A stretch of DNA of 64,000 nucleotides from a virus. Positions within the stretch are counted from its first letter, which is position 1, and each line of letters starts with the position of its first letter. Of the stretch, positions 7,684 to 15,820 are shown in pieces. The notes under the pieces are model-generated. The model made no database searches, was not told the DNA's origin, and saw nothing but the letters and a program-made list of their open reading frames with translations. The DNA is taken from the IMG/VR virus record IMGVR_UViG_3300015371_000004, positions 51,950 to 115,949 of that record, one strand, 5' to 3'. The translations under genes were made by a program, and so were the position numbers.

Positions 7684-7933
7684 CAGGGATGAACCTTGCA
7701 AGCGTCACGAGCGCAGTTTTGAAAAGAGGGTCCGTACTCGGCCGCGGATAGATATTTTCCGAGAGGTCAATCCGGCCGTTACACCAGAGCACGCGGTAGC
7801 GCGTACTTCGGACCTCCAACACAATGCCGCGGCTCTCAAACGGCAGCCATGGCCACCCGCGTGACACGACGTCCCCAACTTTGATGTGTCGGTCCTCGAC
7901 CGGCCGCGGATCGCTGGCGGCACTTTTCTTCAT
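7586..7933 (-). CDS. hypothetical SH3/KOW-like small protein
   Basis: A 115-residue protein starting at the ATG at 7933 (ATGA overlap with the previous stop). Residues about 19-60 (VGDVVSRGWPWLPFESRGIV, then LEVRSTRYRVLWCNGRIDLS) look like a small beta-barrel of the SH3/KOW/Tudor type. The last 35 residues are Arg-rich and overlap the start of the SbcC C-half gene by 98 bases. That tail may be only read-through of the overlapping frame. Confidence 0.5.
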   Translation of the reverse strand: MKKSAASDPRPVEDRHIKVGDVVSRGWPWLPFESRGIVLEVRSTRYRVLWCNGRIDLSENIYPRPSTDPLFKTALVTLARFIPDANPTRTRPANRTARRPRRRTAAARRVPHRRS

Positions 7934-8088
7934 GGCTTTTTCTCGGCTAGCTGCTTCAGCGCCAGATCGCACAGCTCGACGAGGACCTTCAGGTCGACGC
8001 CCACCACCGCGCGCGGATGATTGACGACGCACGTCTTCGCGGTCTCGAAGATCCGCTTCAGCGCCTCAATGTCCGGCGCGGCAATCAC
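7930..8088 (-). CDS. 52-residue helical hypothetical protein
   Basis: A small gene with GTG start at 8088 overlapping the stop of the coiled-coil gene (GTGA) and TGA overlapping the next ATG. The product (starting IAAPDIEALKRIFETAK and ending LKQLAEKKP) is predicted as two or three amphipathic helices. It is kept as a gene because the frame fits both overlaps and the reading is uninterrupted. Function unknown. Confidence 0.5.
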   Translation of the reverse strand: MIAAPDIEALKRIFETAKTCVVNHPRAVVGVDLKVLVELCDLALKQLAEKKP

Positions 8089-8369
8089 GCCAGCGCCTCG
8101 TTCGTGATCCGAATGACGTCGCTGCAGCCCGCAATTTCTTTCTTGATCGCGGCGTGCAGCTCGGCGACCGCCTTGTCCAGCTGGGCTTCAAGCGCCTTCA
8201 GCTCGACGTCGGCCTTGTCCGGCTCAACCCCCAGCGCGCGGATCTCCTGCTCGGTCTGCTCCAGCCGGGTCTTGGCCAGCGCCAGATTGGCCTCGGCCTT
8301 CGCGCGCAGCGTCCGCGCCTGACTCTCCAGCTCCCGCAGCTCGACAACTTTTTTGTAGGTCTGATCCAT
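8085..8369 (-). CDS. coiled-coil protein
   Basis: A 94-residue protein with continuous heptad-like repeats from about residue 5 to 80 (VELRELESQARTLRAKAEAN and so on), predicted as a long coiled coil. It starts nine bases after a GGGGTATCAC box. It lies between the PD-(D/E)XK nuclease and the SbcC C-half, so it could contribute the coiled-coil arm missing from the short split SbcC. That is only a positional inference. Confidence 0.55.
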   Translation of the reverse strand: MDQTYKKVVELRELESQARTLRAKAEANLALAKTRLEQTEQEIRALGVEPDKADVELKALEAQLDKAVAELHAAIKKEIAGCSDVIRITNEALA

Positions 8370-8378
8370 GGCGTCTCA

Positions 8379-8388
8379 GTGATACCCC
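8379..8388 (-). promoter_or_regulatory. GGGGTATCAC promoter-like box
   Basis: GGGGTATCAC reads leftward with nine bases to the ATG at 8369, in the 23-base gap after the nuclease gene. It is preceded by GGTT, as at 29167 and 34885. Member of the GGGGTA-NN-AC family. Confidence 0.55.
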
Positions 8389-8392
8389 AACC

Positions 8393-9151
8393 TCACAGCG
8401 ACACAGGCCCGCCGCCCGCCGGGACCTCCGGCAACATGGCCTGCTTGTTCCGGATCGAGACCCGGTAGGCCTCGCACTGCAGCGTGAACGGGCAGTACCG
8501 GCAATGGCTCCCGACCTTCGGAGACGTCAGGCCCGCCTTGAAGTCGAGCATCGTGCGATCGAGTGAGCGATCGAACGCCACGCGCTGGGCGGGCGTGAAC
8601 CGGATCCACGTGACCGTGCCCTTGCGGAAGCGCCACTGGCCCAAGTACGAAGGCTGATACGGCGTTCGCTCCAGCGCCGAGGCGTAGAACCAGAGCTGCT
8701 CCCGGTCGCCCTTGCCGGACTTACCATCGAGGAGTCGGTACCGGTTGTCGAGCCCCTTGACGAGCCAGTCCAGCCGTCCCTCGATCGACACGTCATGGAA
8801 GACCCGGCTGACTTGATACTCGACGAGTGCCGGGCCGACCAGCTGCTCCCGGCGCGCCGTCTCGACAATTTCAGGAATGAGATCGGTGACGACAACCACC
8901 TGACTCATGAGGTCGTTGGGCGTCTCCAGCGCGGCTCGCTGGAGCGCTGCGTACATTTTGGCGGTCGGGTTCGGTGTTTCCCACAGCCGCTCAGTGTAGA
9001 ACCGCTCCATGATCTTGTGCAGAAGCCGCCCACGCTCGCGGCCCTCGGACTGCACCTGCGGGATCTGCTCGGTCCGCCCCTCCCGCCGCCACGCCTGCTG
9101 CTGCGGGCAGCGCCGGAACGACGCGAACTCCGACCAGCCGACGCGTCTCAT
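8393..9151 (-). CDS. PD-(D/E)XK nuclease, RecB/Cas4-like with cysteine cluster
   Basis: This 252-residue protein has IEGRLDWLV followed by LLDGKSGKGDREQLWFYA, the GxLD and DxK...Q signature of RecB-family PD-(D/E)XK nucleases. One cysteine near the N-terminus (RRCPQQ, about 15) and three near the C-terminus (CRYCPFTLQC) form the four-cysteine pattern that holds an iron-sulphur cluster in Cas4 and AddB. It probably degrades DNA ends. It sits with SbcD, SbcC halves and RecA in one repair/recombination operon (ATGA overlap with the preceding gene). Confidence 0.75.
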   Translation of the reverse strand: MRRVGWSEFASFRRCPQQQAWRREGRTEQIPQVQSEGRERGRLLHKIMERFYTERLWETPNPTAKMYAALQRAALETPNDLMSQVVVVTDLIPEIVETARREQLVGPALVEYQVSRVFHDVSIEGRLDWLVKGLDNRYRLLDGKSGKGDREQLWFYASALERTPYQPSYLGQWRFRKGTVTWIRFTPAQRVAFDRSLDRTMLDFKAGLTSPKVGSHCRYCPFTLQCEAYRVSIRNKQAMLPEVPAGGGPVSL

Positions 9152-9342
9152 TCCACTCCTCGACGCTTCAGCTCCTCGGTGATGATCTGGATCCGGGTCT
9201 CGCAGAACTCCACGTTCTCCGCGCGCGGGTCCGCGTCGCGGTCCAGCTTGAACGCCTCCCGCAGCTGCACGAGCCGATCATCAGGCCAGATCGGCGACCG
9301 GTAGAAGGCGCGCGCGTCGTCGTGGCTGCTCCGTGTTTTCAC
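9148..9342 (-). CDS. 64-residue hypothetical protein
   Basis: A charged helical protein from a GTG at 9342 that overlaps the SbcD stop (GTGA). Its own stop overlaps the nuclease start (ATGA). The ending ETRIQIITEELKRRGVE is a clear amphipathic helix. It has no recognised family. Its position between SbcD and a RecB-like nuclease suggests an accessory role. Confidence 0.5.
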   Translation of the reverse strand: MKTRSSHDDARAFYRSPIWPDDRLVQLREAFKLDRDADPRAENVEFCETRIQIITEELKRRGVE

Positions 9343-10346
9343 GCCACCGCCTCCTCCGCCGCCGTCAGGTACTGCTGGACCCGCGCGCGCACATCGTCTT
9401 CCACGTCGAGCGCCGCGACCCGCTCCGAGAGGGACTGCGTCGACACCAGCGACAGAAAGTCGTCGGCGATCTGCTGCCCCAGCCCGGCCTCGAACTGCGC
9501 GGCTACAGTCTTCTCGTACGCGTAGCGTTTTAGATCAAAAATTTTCTCGGCCGGTTCGACCTTGAGCTTGACAAGGTGTCCCTTGAACTCAAACGTCAAC
9601 CCGTCCTCGCCCTGCGGGCCCATATACTCTGTGATACCCGCATAGATCGTTCGCTGCAGCTCCTCCCCCGCCAACGACCCACGCCCAAGCGCGCCGAAGT
9701 TCAGGAAGAGCTTGGACCCCACGCGCTGCGTGGCGACGGCCGAATGATCGTGGCCGAAGTGGTAGACCTGAAACGGATAGGCCGCCAGCGCTTCATAAGA
9801 GAGCACAGTCTGCCCAAAGAACTGCCCGCCGGTCTTCGACGCAAACGCGTGCGCGAGCACGATGGCAGGCTGGAACGTGCTGACCGTCTTGGCCACCGCC
9901 GCCCACTTGGCCGGGTCCTTCGCGTCCGGCCATGGGATCCCTACGATCTGGACCGGCATAAGCGCAATGCCCTCTAGCCTGACGTCCGTCGGCACGTGGT
10001 AGGGCTGGTAGGACACGTCGATCAGCGCGCCCGTCTCGAAGAGCACCCCGAGGGGCGTCGTGCTGAGCGAGTCGAGCCGGTTGTAGCGCTCGTCGTGATT
10101 GCCGGGAATTGCCAGCACCGGGACGCCCACCGTCTTCAGCCACGCGGCCAGTCGCGCGACGATCGCGTAGGACGTGTTCACCGAATTGAACAGATCCCCG
10201 GCCACCGCGATGACGTTGACCTTCTCCAGCTGCGCAATCTCGGCGACCTGATCGAGCTTGCGGAACATCGTGTCCGGCCAGCTGTCGAGTCGGCTCGACG
10301 GGGTCAGATGCCAAAGATGCCAGTCGTTCGTGTGGAGACACTTCAT
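9339..10346 (-). CDS. sbcD: SbcD/Mre11-like nuclease
   Basis: This 335-residue protein carries the calcineurin-like phosphoesterase motifs in order: TNDWHL (residues 6-11; Asp-x-His), AVAGDLF (about 47-53), IPGNHDE (about 80-86), AHAF (about 165) and GHDH (198-201). These coordinate two metal ions in Mre11/SbcD, which cut DNA ends and hairpins with Rad50/SbcC. It lies directly after the SbcC N-half gene (overlap of four bases). Length fits the catalytic core plus a short capping region. Confidence 0.85.
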   Translation of the reverse strand: MKCLHTNDWHLWHLTPSSRLDSWPDTMFRKLDQVAEIAQLEKVNVIAVAGDLFNSVNTSYAIVARLAAWLKTVGVPVLAIPGNHDERYNRLDSLSTTPLGVLFETGALIDVSYQPYHVPTDVRLEGIALMPVQIVGIPWPDAKDPAKWAAVAKTVSTFQPAIVLAHAFASKTGGQFFGQTVLSYEALAAYPFQVYHFGHDHSAVATQRVGSKLFLNFGALGRGSLAGEELQRTIYAGITEYMGPQGEDGLTFEFKGHLVKLKVEPAEKIFDLKRYAYEKTVAAQFEAGLGQQIADDFLSLVSTQSLSERVAALDVEDDVRARVQQYLTAAEEAVA

Positions 10347-11545
10347 CCGAGGAGCGCCTCCAAGTCTTCGTCGATCTGGCCCTGCCCCAACGGGACCCGC
10401 TGGCCACAGACCGGGCAGATTTTCAGGTCATGCAGGGCAGTCGCCACCGCTCCCTCCGCCTGCTCAACGTCCTGACTCGACGCCCCGAAGGCCGCCTCTG
10501 CCATGCGCAGCGAGGCCAGCGCGTTCGCGAGCTGGTTCACCAGCGCGCGCAAGGCCGTCGCCGTGTCCATCGCTTTCGAGTACCCGAGCTGTGGACTTTC
10601 CGGAGGCGGGTGAAGGCCTTTGACCACCCAGAGCTTGCGGAGGCGCGCCGCCAGATCGGCCACGCGCCAGTGACGCTCTTGCAGGACTTCGATGCCCGAC
10701 GGCTCCCGGGCCGGAGGCAGCTCGACCATGACCCCCTTCTGGAGAGCTGCACGCTTGGGGATCAGGTTGGCCAGACGCTGGCCGATGTTCGCCTGCGCTT
10801 CAATCGGCCCAAGGTCGACGGCTGTGGGGAGGTCGGCAGCCACCGCGGCCTGCAGCATCCGGCGCCGTGCCAGCGCCGCAGTCAGGCGGGAGACCCGGTC
10901 ACGCAGGGCATCAACCCGCACACTCTCCAGCTTCAACCGCTCGACCGCCTCCACGAGCTTCGCGACCGGCGGCTCGATCGTCTCCACAATCGCCTGTGCC
11001 TTGGTCAGGTCTGCCCGCCTCAGCCCCAGCAGCTGGCGCGCCGACCTAAGATCCTTGGCGCACGCCGCGCTCGCCCGAAGCAGAATGTCCAGCCGGGACG
11101 CCCGCGTGAGGATCTCGCTGACCGTGCTCCCCGGCAGCTGCAGCATGAAGATCGGATCCAGCTGGCCCCCGACCTGCGGGCGGATCGACTCCTTGTCATC
11201 GAGCTTCAGATCCCGGTAGCCCGCGTCGACCAGTGGCTGTGGCGCGTAGCGGTTCACGTTGGTGAAGGGCTCACCGTTCACCGAGAACTCGTTCACGCTC
11301 TTGCCCTTCTCCCAGACCACATGAAGCGGCGGCCCGTCCTTGGCCGGAACGTCCGTCAGCTCGACGCGCGTCTTTGACTCGCCCTTGCGGACGAAGCCTG
11401 CGCCCGGCCGATTGAAGAGGGCCCCGGTCACCGCCCGGATCAGCGCGCTCTTGCCGAGGTTCGAGCGGCCGACGATCACCGTCAGCCCCTCAGCTTCCAC
11501 CTCGGCTGATTCGAGCGACTGGAAATTTTTAACGGAGATTTTCAT
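10343..11545 (-). CDS. SbcC/Rad50 N-terminal half ending at a zinc hook
   Basis: This 400-residue protein opens with an SMC-type N-terminus (MKISVKNFQSLESAEVEAEG) and Walker A GRSNLGKSA (about 26-34). It then has a coiled coil and ends shortly after ICPVCGQ (about 376-382), the CxxC zinc hook that normally sits at the apex between the two arms of Rad50. The signature and Walker B motifs are in the separate gene at 7024-7683. The break therefore falls at the natural hinge of the molecule. Confidence 0.8.
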   Translation of the reverse strand: MKISVKNFQSLESAEVEAEGLTVIVGRSNLGKSALIRAVTGALFNRPGAGFVRKGESKTRVELTDVPAKDGPPLHVVWEKGKSVNEFSVNGEPFTNVNRYAPQPLVDAGYRDLKLDDKESIRPQVGGQLDPIFMLQLPGSTVSEILTRASRLDILLRASAACAKDLRSARQLLGLRRADLTKAQAIVETIEPPVAKLVEAVERLKLESVRVDALRDRVSRLTAALARRRMLQAAVAADLPTAVDLGPIEAQANIGQRLANLIPKRAALQKGVMVELPPAREPSGIEVLQERHWRVADLAARLRKLWVVKGLHPPPESPQLGYSKAMDTATALRALVNQLANALASLRMAEAAFGASSQDVEQAEGAVATALHDLKICPVCGQRVPLGQGQIDEDLEALLG

Positions 11546-11772
11546 GTGGCCACGCCACGCGGGTCCGTGTAGATCAGCTCGACCTTCTCGACATGTGAGT
11601 ACTTGATCTCATGGTGGTCTGCGGCTGCCAAGCCCAGCTCACGCACCTGCGAGACGGAGTCATCGAGGGCAAATTCCTTCTGATAGACGAAGGAGACCAC
11701 GTGCTGCCACCGAACCCCCAACGGCGACACCTCGACTCGTGCGCCGTAGATCGTTACGCGCCACTGAGCCAT
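11542..11772 (-). CDS. 76-residue hypothetical protein
   Basis: Starts at the ATG at 11772 inside the last 18 bases of recA and ends overlapping the SbcC N-half start. The product is beta-rich (WRVTIYGARVEVSPLGVRWQ and so on) with a HEIKYSHVEKVELIYTD ending. No family recognised. It is kept as a gene because of the tight overlaps and good codon pattern. Confidence 0.5.
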   Translation of the reverse strand: MAQWRVTIYGARVEVSPLGVRWQHVVSFVYQKEFALDDSVSQVRELGLAAADHHEIKYSHVEKVELIYTDPRGVAT

Positions 11773-12809
11773 TTGAGGATCCCCGCGTCGATGAGCTTCT
11801 GCTTGATCGCCTGCATGAAGGGCGGCGTGTTTAGCGCATGGTCGTAGAGCGCCGAGTCGCCCTGCCACTTCCCGCTCTGCCCGCCCCCGTCGTCGAAGAC
11901 GAACCACGCGGCCTTCTGCTCAATGACCCCGGCCGCCTTGGCCGCATCGAGCAGCGTCTGGATGTTGTCGATCCCGTACACCTGCCGCTCTTCATCGAAG
12001 CGGATCGTGAACTCCACCTTACGGAAGGCAGGCATCACCTTGGACTTGGCGATCTCGGCTTCGTGAATGCTGGCCACCGGGACTTCGCGCTCCTTGCCGA
12101 GAAAGTCGACGGTCTTGCGCGTCTTCGAGGACTTCTTGATCTGGCGGACCCGAATCCGCATCGAGGCGTAGTACTTCAGGGCGTTGCCGCCGGACGTCTC
12201 TTCGCTGTCCTTCCCAAACCCGCCGAAGCCCGTCGCGCGCAGCTGATTGATGAAGACCACGGCAGCCTTGTTCCGTTTGATCTCGTGGAGGAGACGCGGC
12301 AGCTCCTTCGAGAGGACCCGCGCGCGCGAGGCCAGCGCGGTGTCTTCCCCAACCTGCCCTTCCAGCTCCTTCTCAGGCACCATCGCGGCCACCGAATCGA
12401 CCACCACCAGATCCACGCCCGCCTTGACCATCCGGTCGACGATTTGGAGGGTATCCTCAGCCGTCCGCGGCGCCGCAAAGAGCCCCTTACCCTGATCCTT
12501 GTAGTCGAACCCAAGGCTGGCGGCGTACCGAAGGTCCAAGGCGTTTTCCACGTCCAAGTAGACCGGGTAGAGCCCGTGGATCTGCGCCGACGCGCAGGCC
12601 GTACACGCGAGCGTCGACTTACCGCCGCTGAACGGTCCGGCGACTTCGCAGATCCGGCTACGCGGGAAGCCGCCGATCCCCGTGATGACATCGATCGCGT
12701 ACGAGCCCGAGGAGACCGCTTCGGTGTGCTCGTCGATCTCCAGCGCCTCTGGGTGGTGGCGGGTGATGTGCTTGACGGCCTCGTCGAGGTTCTTGCGATT
12801 GACAGGCAT
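11754..12809 (-). CDS. recA: RecA-family recombinase
   Basis: This 351-residue protein has Walker A GPFSGGKST (about 58-66), Walker B VDLVVVDSVAAMVP and the FINQLRATG loop region, as in RecA/UvsX. The DNA-binding L2 loop region (GFGGFGKDSEETSGGNALKY) keeps the GGNALK motif. It forms filaments on ssDNA and promotes strand exchange. It is downstream of a resolvase-like nuclease and an ssDNA-binding-like protein and upstream of SbcCD, a coherent recombination module. Confidence 0.9.
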   Translation of the reverse strand: MPVNRKNLDEAVKHITRHHPEALEIDEHTEAVSSGSYAIDVITGIGGFPRSRICEVAGPFSGGKSTLACTACASAQIHGLYPVYLDVENALDLRYAASLGFDYKDQGKGLFAAPRTAEDTLQIVDRMVKAGVDLVVVDSVAAMVPEKELEGQVGEDTALASRARVLSKELPRLLHEIKRNKAAVVFINQLRATGFGGFGKDSEETSGGNALKYYASMRIRVRQIKKSSKTRKTVDFLGKEREVPVASIHEAEIAKSKVMPAFRKVEFTIRFDEERQVYGIDNIQTLLDAAKAAGVIEQKAAWFVFDDGGGQSGKWQGDSALYDHALNTPPFMQAIKQKLIDAGILKWLSGA

Positions 12810-13304
12810 CTACCCCCTGCATCTGCGAACGAGGCCCATGAAGGTCTGGGCGTCCACCACGGCGTATAGCCGCGATCCCGCGCGTCTGAAAAACAGCACC
12901 GCCGTCGGTTGATCCTTCGTCACGGCAGCTTCCGCCTGCTTGAGCGCCTGCCAGATATTGAGCTGCTCTTGATTCTTGACTTCGGTCGCAAACGGAAACT
13001 GGGCGCTCGCGAACGGAGAGAAATGCAGGTCGACGCCCATCTGCGCGCCCGCTTTCACCCAGACGTCGCCGTCCTGCAGCCCCAGCTTGTCCCGGATGAG
13101 GGCCGCCACTTCCAGCACGGCCGCCCGGCCCTTCTGCTTCGAGCTTTGGCCCCCGCCCTTCGCGCGCCCGACGCTGCGGGACTTCAGCACGGCTTCCGCT
13201 CGCCGCGCGTACACCTTCCAGCACTCGTTGCAGTCCCGCCGCTTTCCGGACGGCAAGTTCGGAAAGCGCGGCAGACGGCCGTGCTCGTCACAGACCGGCT
13301 GCAC
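12810..13304 (-). CDS. PD-(D/E)XK endonuclease, resolvase-like
   Basis: This 164-residue protein has an N-terminal cysteine pair (CNEC, about 25-28, preceded by C5) and a nuclease-like core: GVDLHFS (catalytic Asp), then FPFATEVKNQEQ (ExK motif) and a following helix. This core is seen in small phage PD-(D/E)XK enzymes such as resolvase-like and VRR-type nucleases. Starts at a GTG. It stops immediately before recA (TAG then ATG), so a role in recombination intermediates is likely but not proven. Confidence 0.6.
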   Translation of the reverse strand: MQPVCDEHGRLPRFPNLPSGKRRDCNECWKVYARRAEAVLKSRSVGRAKGGGQSSKQKGRAAVLEVAALIRDKLGLQDGDVWVKAGAQMGVDLHFSPFASAQFPFATEVKNQEQLNIWQALKQAEAAVTKDQPTAVLFFRRAGSRLYAVVDAQTFMGLVRRCRG

Positions 13305-13307
13305 GCC

Positions 13308-14126
13308 TTAGCCGAGCAAGTCGTCGAGCGAGGCTCCCGGGAGCGGACCGGAGGCGGCGACTGCCGCGCCGGTAGGGGCCTCCCCAATCAGCTTGCGGAT
13401 CTCGTCGTCAGGCACGTCACGCCCGATGGCTCGCCGCAGTTCGCTGTGCACTGCGTCGAGCCAGTTCTTGAGCGCGACCCCGTACTCGGCCTGAAACTTC
13501 GCGTGCGCGACCATGGCCTCCGCACACGGGACGATCGTCATGTTCTGGTACTGCTCCTCAGTGCAGGTCACCTTGACGTCGTGGGTGGCCAGATCGTGCT
13601 CCTTGTGAACCTCCTGCAGCGTCTGGAAAATCTTCGCGCCGAAGACCCAGATTTTCAGCTCGAACGAGAACGGCTTCCGGAAGGCCCCCTTCGGGTCGGT
13701 CGCGTAGACGACCACCGGCGAGGCGAACTTCTTGCTCGACTCGCCGAGCATCTCGCAGCAGCCTTCCTTCTTCGTCATGACCTCGTTGTAGAGCGTCTTG
13801 CCGTCCGGCCCCTGCGTGGTCGTGCGCCGGAAGGACGAGCGACAGATCACCGGGCCCTTGGTCGCGTCATGGAAGTGACGCCGGGCCGCCTGAATCCGCT
13901 TGAGGTCCAAGACCGCCAGCCGGTCCGTGATGTTCTTGCGGCCTTTGTAGAAGTCGACTTGTGTCCGCGCCGCCGCGGCCTCATCGCCGATCTCAACCGT
14001 CTCGTACTGCGGCAGATCCCGGAACGATTGCCCAATCGCGTTGGGCTGCTGCGCCGTGGCCGGGGGTTGCGGAGCGGTCTGAGGCAGCGCCGCGTCGAGC
14101 GGATCCGCCACTGTGGGGGTATCCAT
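13308..14126 (-). CDS. ssDNA-binding-like protein (gp32-type)
   Basis: This 272-residue protein has a disordered Pro/Gln/Ala N-terminus. Its core includes VICRSSFRR, EGCCEMLGE, FASPVVVYATD, FELKIWVFGAKIFQTL and HDVKVTCTEEQYQNM. This core resembles large-phage single-stranded DNA-binding proteins, and the protein ends with the acidic-hydrophobic tail PGASLDDLLG, as SSBs do. It has its own promoter-like box (14176) and a ribosome binding site (CTGGAG), in keeping with the high amount needed. The family assignment rests on pattern resemblance. Confidence 0.55.
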   Translation of the reverse strand: MDTPTVADPLDAALPQTAPQPPATAQQPNAIGQSFRDLPQYETVEIGDEAAAARTQVDFYKGRKNITDRLAVLDLKRIQAARRHFHDATKGPVICRSSFRRTTTQGPDGKTLYNEVMTKKEGCCEMLGESSKKFASPVVVYATDPKGAFRKPFSFELKIWVFGAKIFQTLQEVHKEHDLATHDVKVTCTEEQYQNMTIVPCAEAMVAHAKFQAEYGVALKNWLDAVHSELRRAIGRDVPDDEIRKLIGEAPTGAAVAASGPLPGASLDDLLG

Positions 14127-14175
14127 AGGGGAATTCTCCAGAAAATTTTGTGGGCCGAAGTTGGCCGTCGTGGCA

Positions 14176-14185
14176 GTTATACCCC
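14176..14185 (-). promoter_or_regulatory. GGGGTATAAC promoter-like box
   Basis: GGGGTATAAC reads leftward and includes the TAA stop of the HU-like gene. About 49 bases separate it from the ATG at 14126, which has its own ribosome binding site, so here the transcript would have a normal leader. Member of the GGGGTA-NN-AC family. Confidence 0.6.
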
Positions 14186-14593
14186 GCGGCCCGGGTATTC
14201 TTTCGGCGGCCCAATGACCCCCGCCAGCCCGTCCTCGTAGTCCGTCTTGGGCTTGTAATTGTAGTCGTTGGCGTAGCCCATCACCCGCTTGAGAGCCGTC
14301 CCCATGACGTAGCTCACCCGCAGCCGCTCCCGCTTGACCTCGAAGAGTGCGCCGGTCGTCGGGTCCCGCCGCCGGGTCGCCGACAGCCGCTTGGTCCGGA
14401 GCGCGCCGAGGCCCGCCGGGAACTGGTACTTGCCCAGCTCGAACAACGACTTGAAGAGGCTCCGGATGACCACCATGTACAGTTCCTTCATCAGGTCCCG
14501 GCTCACGTGGTGCTGGTGCTTCTTGAGGTATTCCCGCGTGAGGGTCGCCATCTCGGCAAAGGCCTCTTCCTTGTAGTCCTTCTGATTCTTCAT
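14177..14593 (-). CDS. HU/IHF-like DNA-binding protein
   Basis: A 138-residue protein starting at the ATG at 14593. The middle segment (LGKYQFPAGLGALRTKRLSA, then TRRRDPTTGALFEVKRERLR and GTALKRVMG) matches the beta-arm and final helix of HU/IHF proteins (FPGFGTF...RKGRNPxTG...). The helical N-terminus also fits. Such proteins bend and compact DNA. It is upstream of the ssDNA-binding-like gene. The C-terminal 25 residues are extra to HU. Confidence 0.55.
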   Translation of the reverse strand: MKNQKDYKEEAFAEMATLTREYLKKHQHHVSRDLMKELYMVVIRSLFKSLFELGKYQFPAGLGALRTKRLSATRRRDPTTGALFEVKRERLRVSYVMGTALKRVMGYANDYNYKPKTDYEDGLAGVIGPPKEYPGRGV

Positions 14594-14597
14594 CGGC

Positions 14598-15143
14598 TCA
14601 CTCCAGTATGTCTTCGAGACGCTCGTCGGCCGCCTCACGTTCCACCGGCTCGCGGGCATAGAAGGCGCGCACACCCGCCTGCGCCTGATCGACGTCCGGG
14701 TCGGTCGTCGCACGAATCGTTTCGGCCTCGGTCACGGGCGGCGGCCGGTACCCGGGGGCCTGCATCCCCACCTTCAGGCACTCCAAGAGCAGACGCACAT
14801 CCGAGGAGACCCGTGCCAGCTCCCGGCGCCGGACATGCGCGCTCTCCAACAGGAACTTCAGGCGCTCGTGCTCCGTCCGGATCACGTCGAGCTTCTCCCG
14901 CTCGCCTGCCTTGGACGACGACGGCGAGATCCGGACCACGGCCTCCTGCGCGATGCGTGAGGGCAGCACCTCGCTGATGGCCCGATTGACCGCCACGACC
15001 ACCTCGGCGACCTCGGCCTGCTTCCCGCGGGCCTCGATCAGCTTCTCCTGCAGGTAGACCGGGCCGTACGTTGGGTCGTGCGCGATCGGCACGACCATCC
15101 GGTCGAGCGTCCGGTACAGCGCCTTAATGTCGTCGTCAGTCAT
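14598..15143 (-). CDS. helical hypothetical protein
   Basis: A 181-residue, mostly helical, Arg/Glu-rich protein with a likely coiled coil at about 75-115 and a disordered acidic C-terminus. Its start overlaps the UDG gene stop (ATGA). No family recognised. Its place between uracil-DNA glycosylase and an HU-like gene suggests a DNA-metabolism accessory role. Confidence 0.5.
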   Translation of the reverse strand: MTDDDIKALYRTLDRMVVPIAHDPTYGPVYLQEKLIEARGKQAEVAEVVVAVNRAISEVLPSRIAQEAVVRISPSSSKAGEREKLDVIRTEHERLKFLLESAHVRRRELARVSSDVRLLLECLKVGMQAPGYRPPPVTEAETIRATTDPDVDQAQAGVRAFYAREPVEREAADERLEDILE

Positions 15144-15820
15144 AATCGACAGCTCTCATACGCCTCGGCCGCATTCGATCGTAGATGTTCTACCACGCGG
15201 GCAAGGAGCGCCGGGATCGACTGCCGGGCACTCGGCTTGTGCAAGAGGTACGACGGGTGCACCAGCGGGATCACCTGCAGGACGCGCGACGGAGCGTCAT
15301 CGAGACGCACGCGCATCGGGGCAAAGCTCATCTTCCCCATGCTCGGCGAATGCACCCCCAAGACAAACCGTGACGCCTCCTCGCCCAAGGTCAGGAGCAC
15401 CTCCACGTGCTCGAACGTCTTCAGCTCCTCGCGCAGCCACTTCGTCCCGCACACCTGCACTTCCTTTTTGGTGGGCTTCCGATCGTCGTGCGTGTGGCAC
15501 TTCACGAGATTCATCACCAGAATTTTCTGCCGGTCGATCGCCATAGCCTGCAACCAGTCGTTCAAGACATCGCCCGCCCGGCCAACGAAGGGGCTTCCGT
15601 ACTGGTCTTCCTCGCGCCCCGGGTTCCGCCCCAGCACGCCGATCCGCGCCAAGAGGGGGCCATCGCCGGGCACGACCCGCGTGGCCTCCAGCCGCGCCGA
15701 GCAGGCCGTGCAGGCCAGCAGATCCGCGTACCACGGCACGTCGCTGTACCACTGGACACCTGACGGCCGCGGCTCAGGTTCCCCGCCGAGGATCGCGTCG
15801 AGGTCGACCGCGTCACTCAC
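15140..15820 (-). CDS. family 4-type uracil-DNA glycosylase
   Basis: A 226-residue protein from the GTG at 15820 (GTGA overlap with the previous gene). It has LLACTACSAR (two cysteines), IGVLGRNPGREEDQYGSPFV (the GExPG-like catalytic block), VMNLVKCHT (third cysteine), QVCGTKWL (fourth cysteine) and VIPLVHPSYLL (the HPS motif). This is the layout of iron-sulphur family 4/5 uracil-DNA glycosylases that remove uracil from DNA. The canonical GExPG is here GRNPG, so activity should be checked. Confidence 0.8.
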   Translation of the reverse strand: MSDAVDLDAILGGEPEPRPSGVQWYSDVPWYADLLACTACSARLEATRVVPGDGPLLARIGVLGRNPGREEDQYGSPFVGRAGDVLNDWLQAMAIDRQKILVMNLVKCHTHDDRKPTKKEVQVCGTKWLREELKTFEHVEVLLTLGEEASRFVLGVHSPSMGKMSFAPMRVRLDDAPSRVLQVIPLVHPSYLLHKPSARQSIPALLARVVEHLRSNAAEAYESCRL

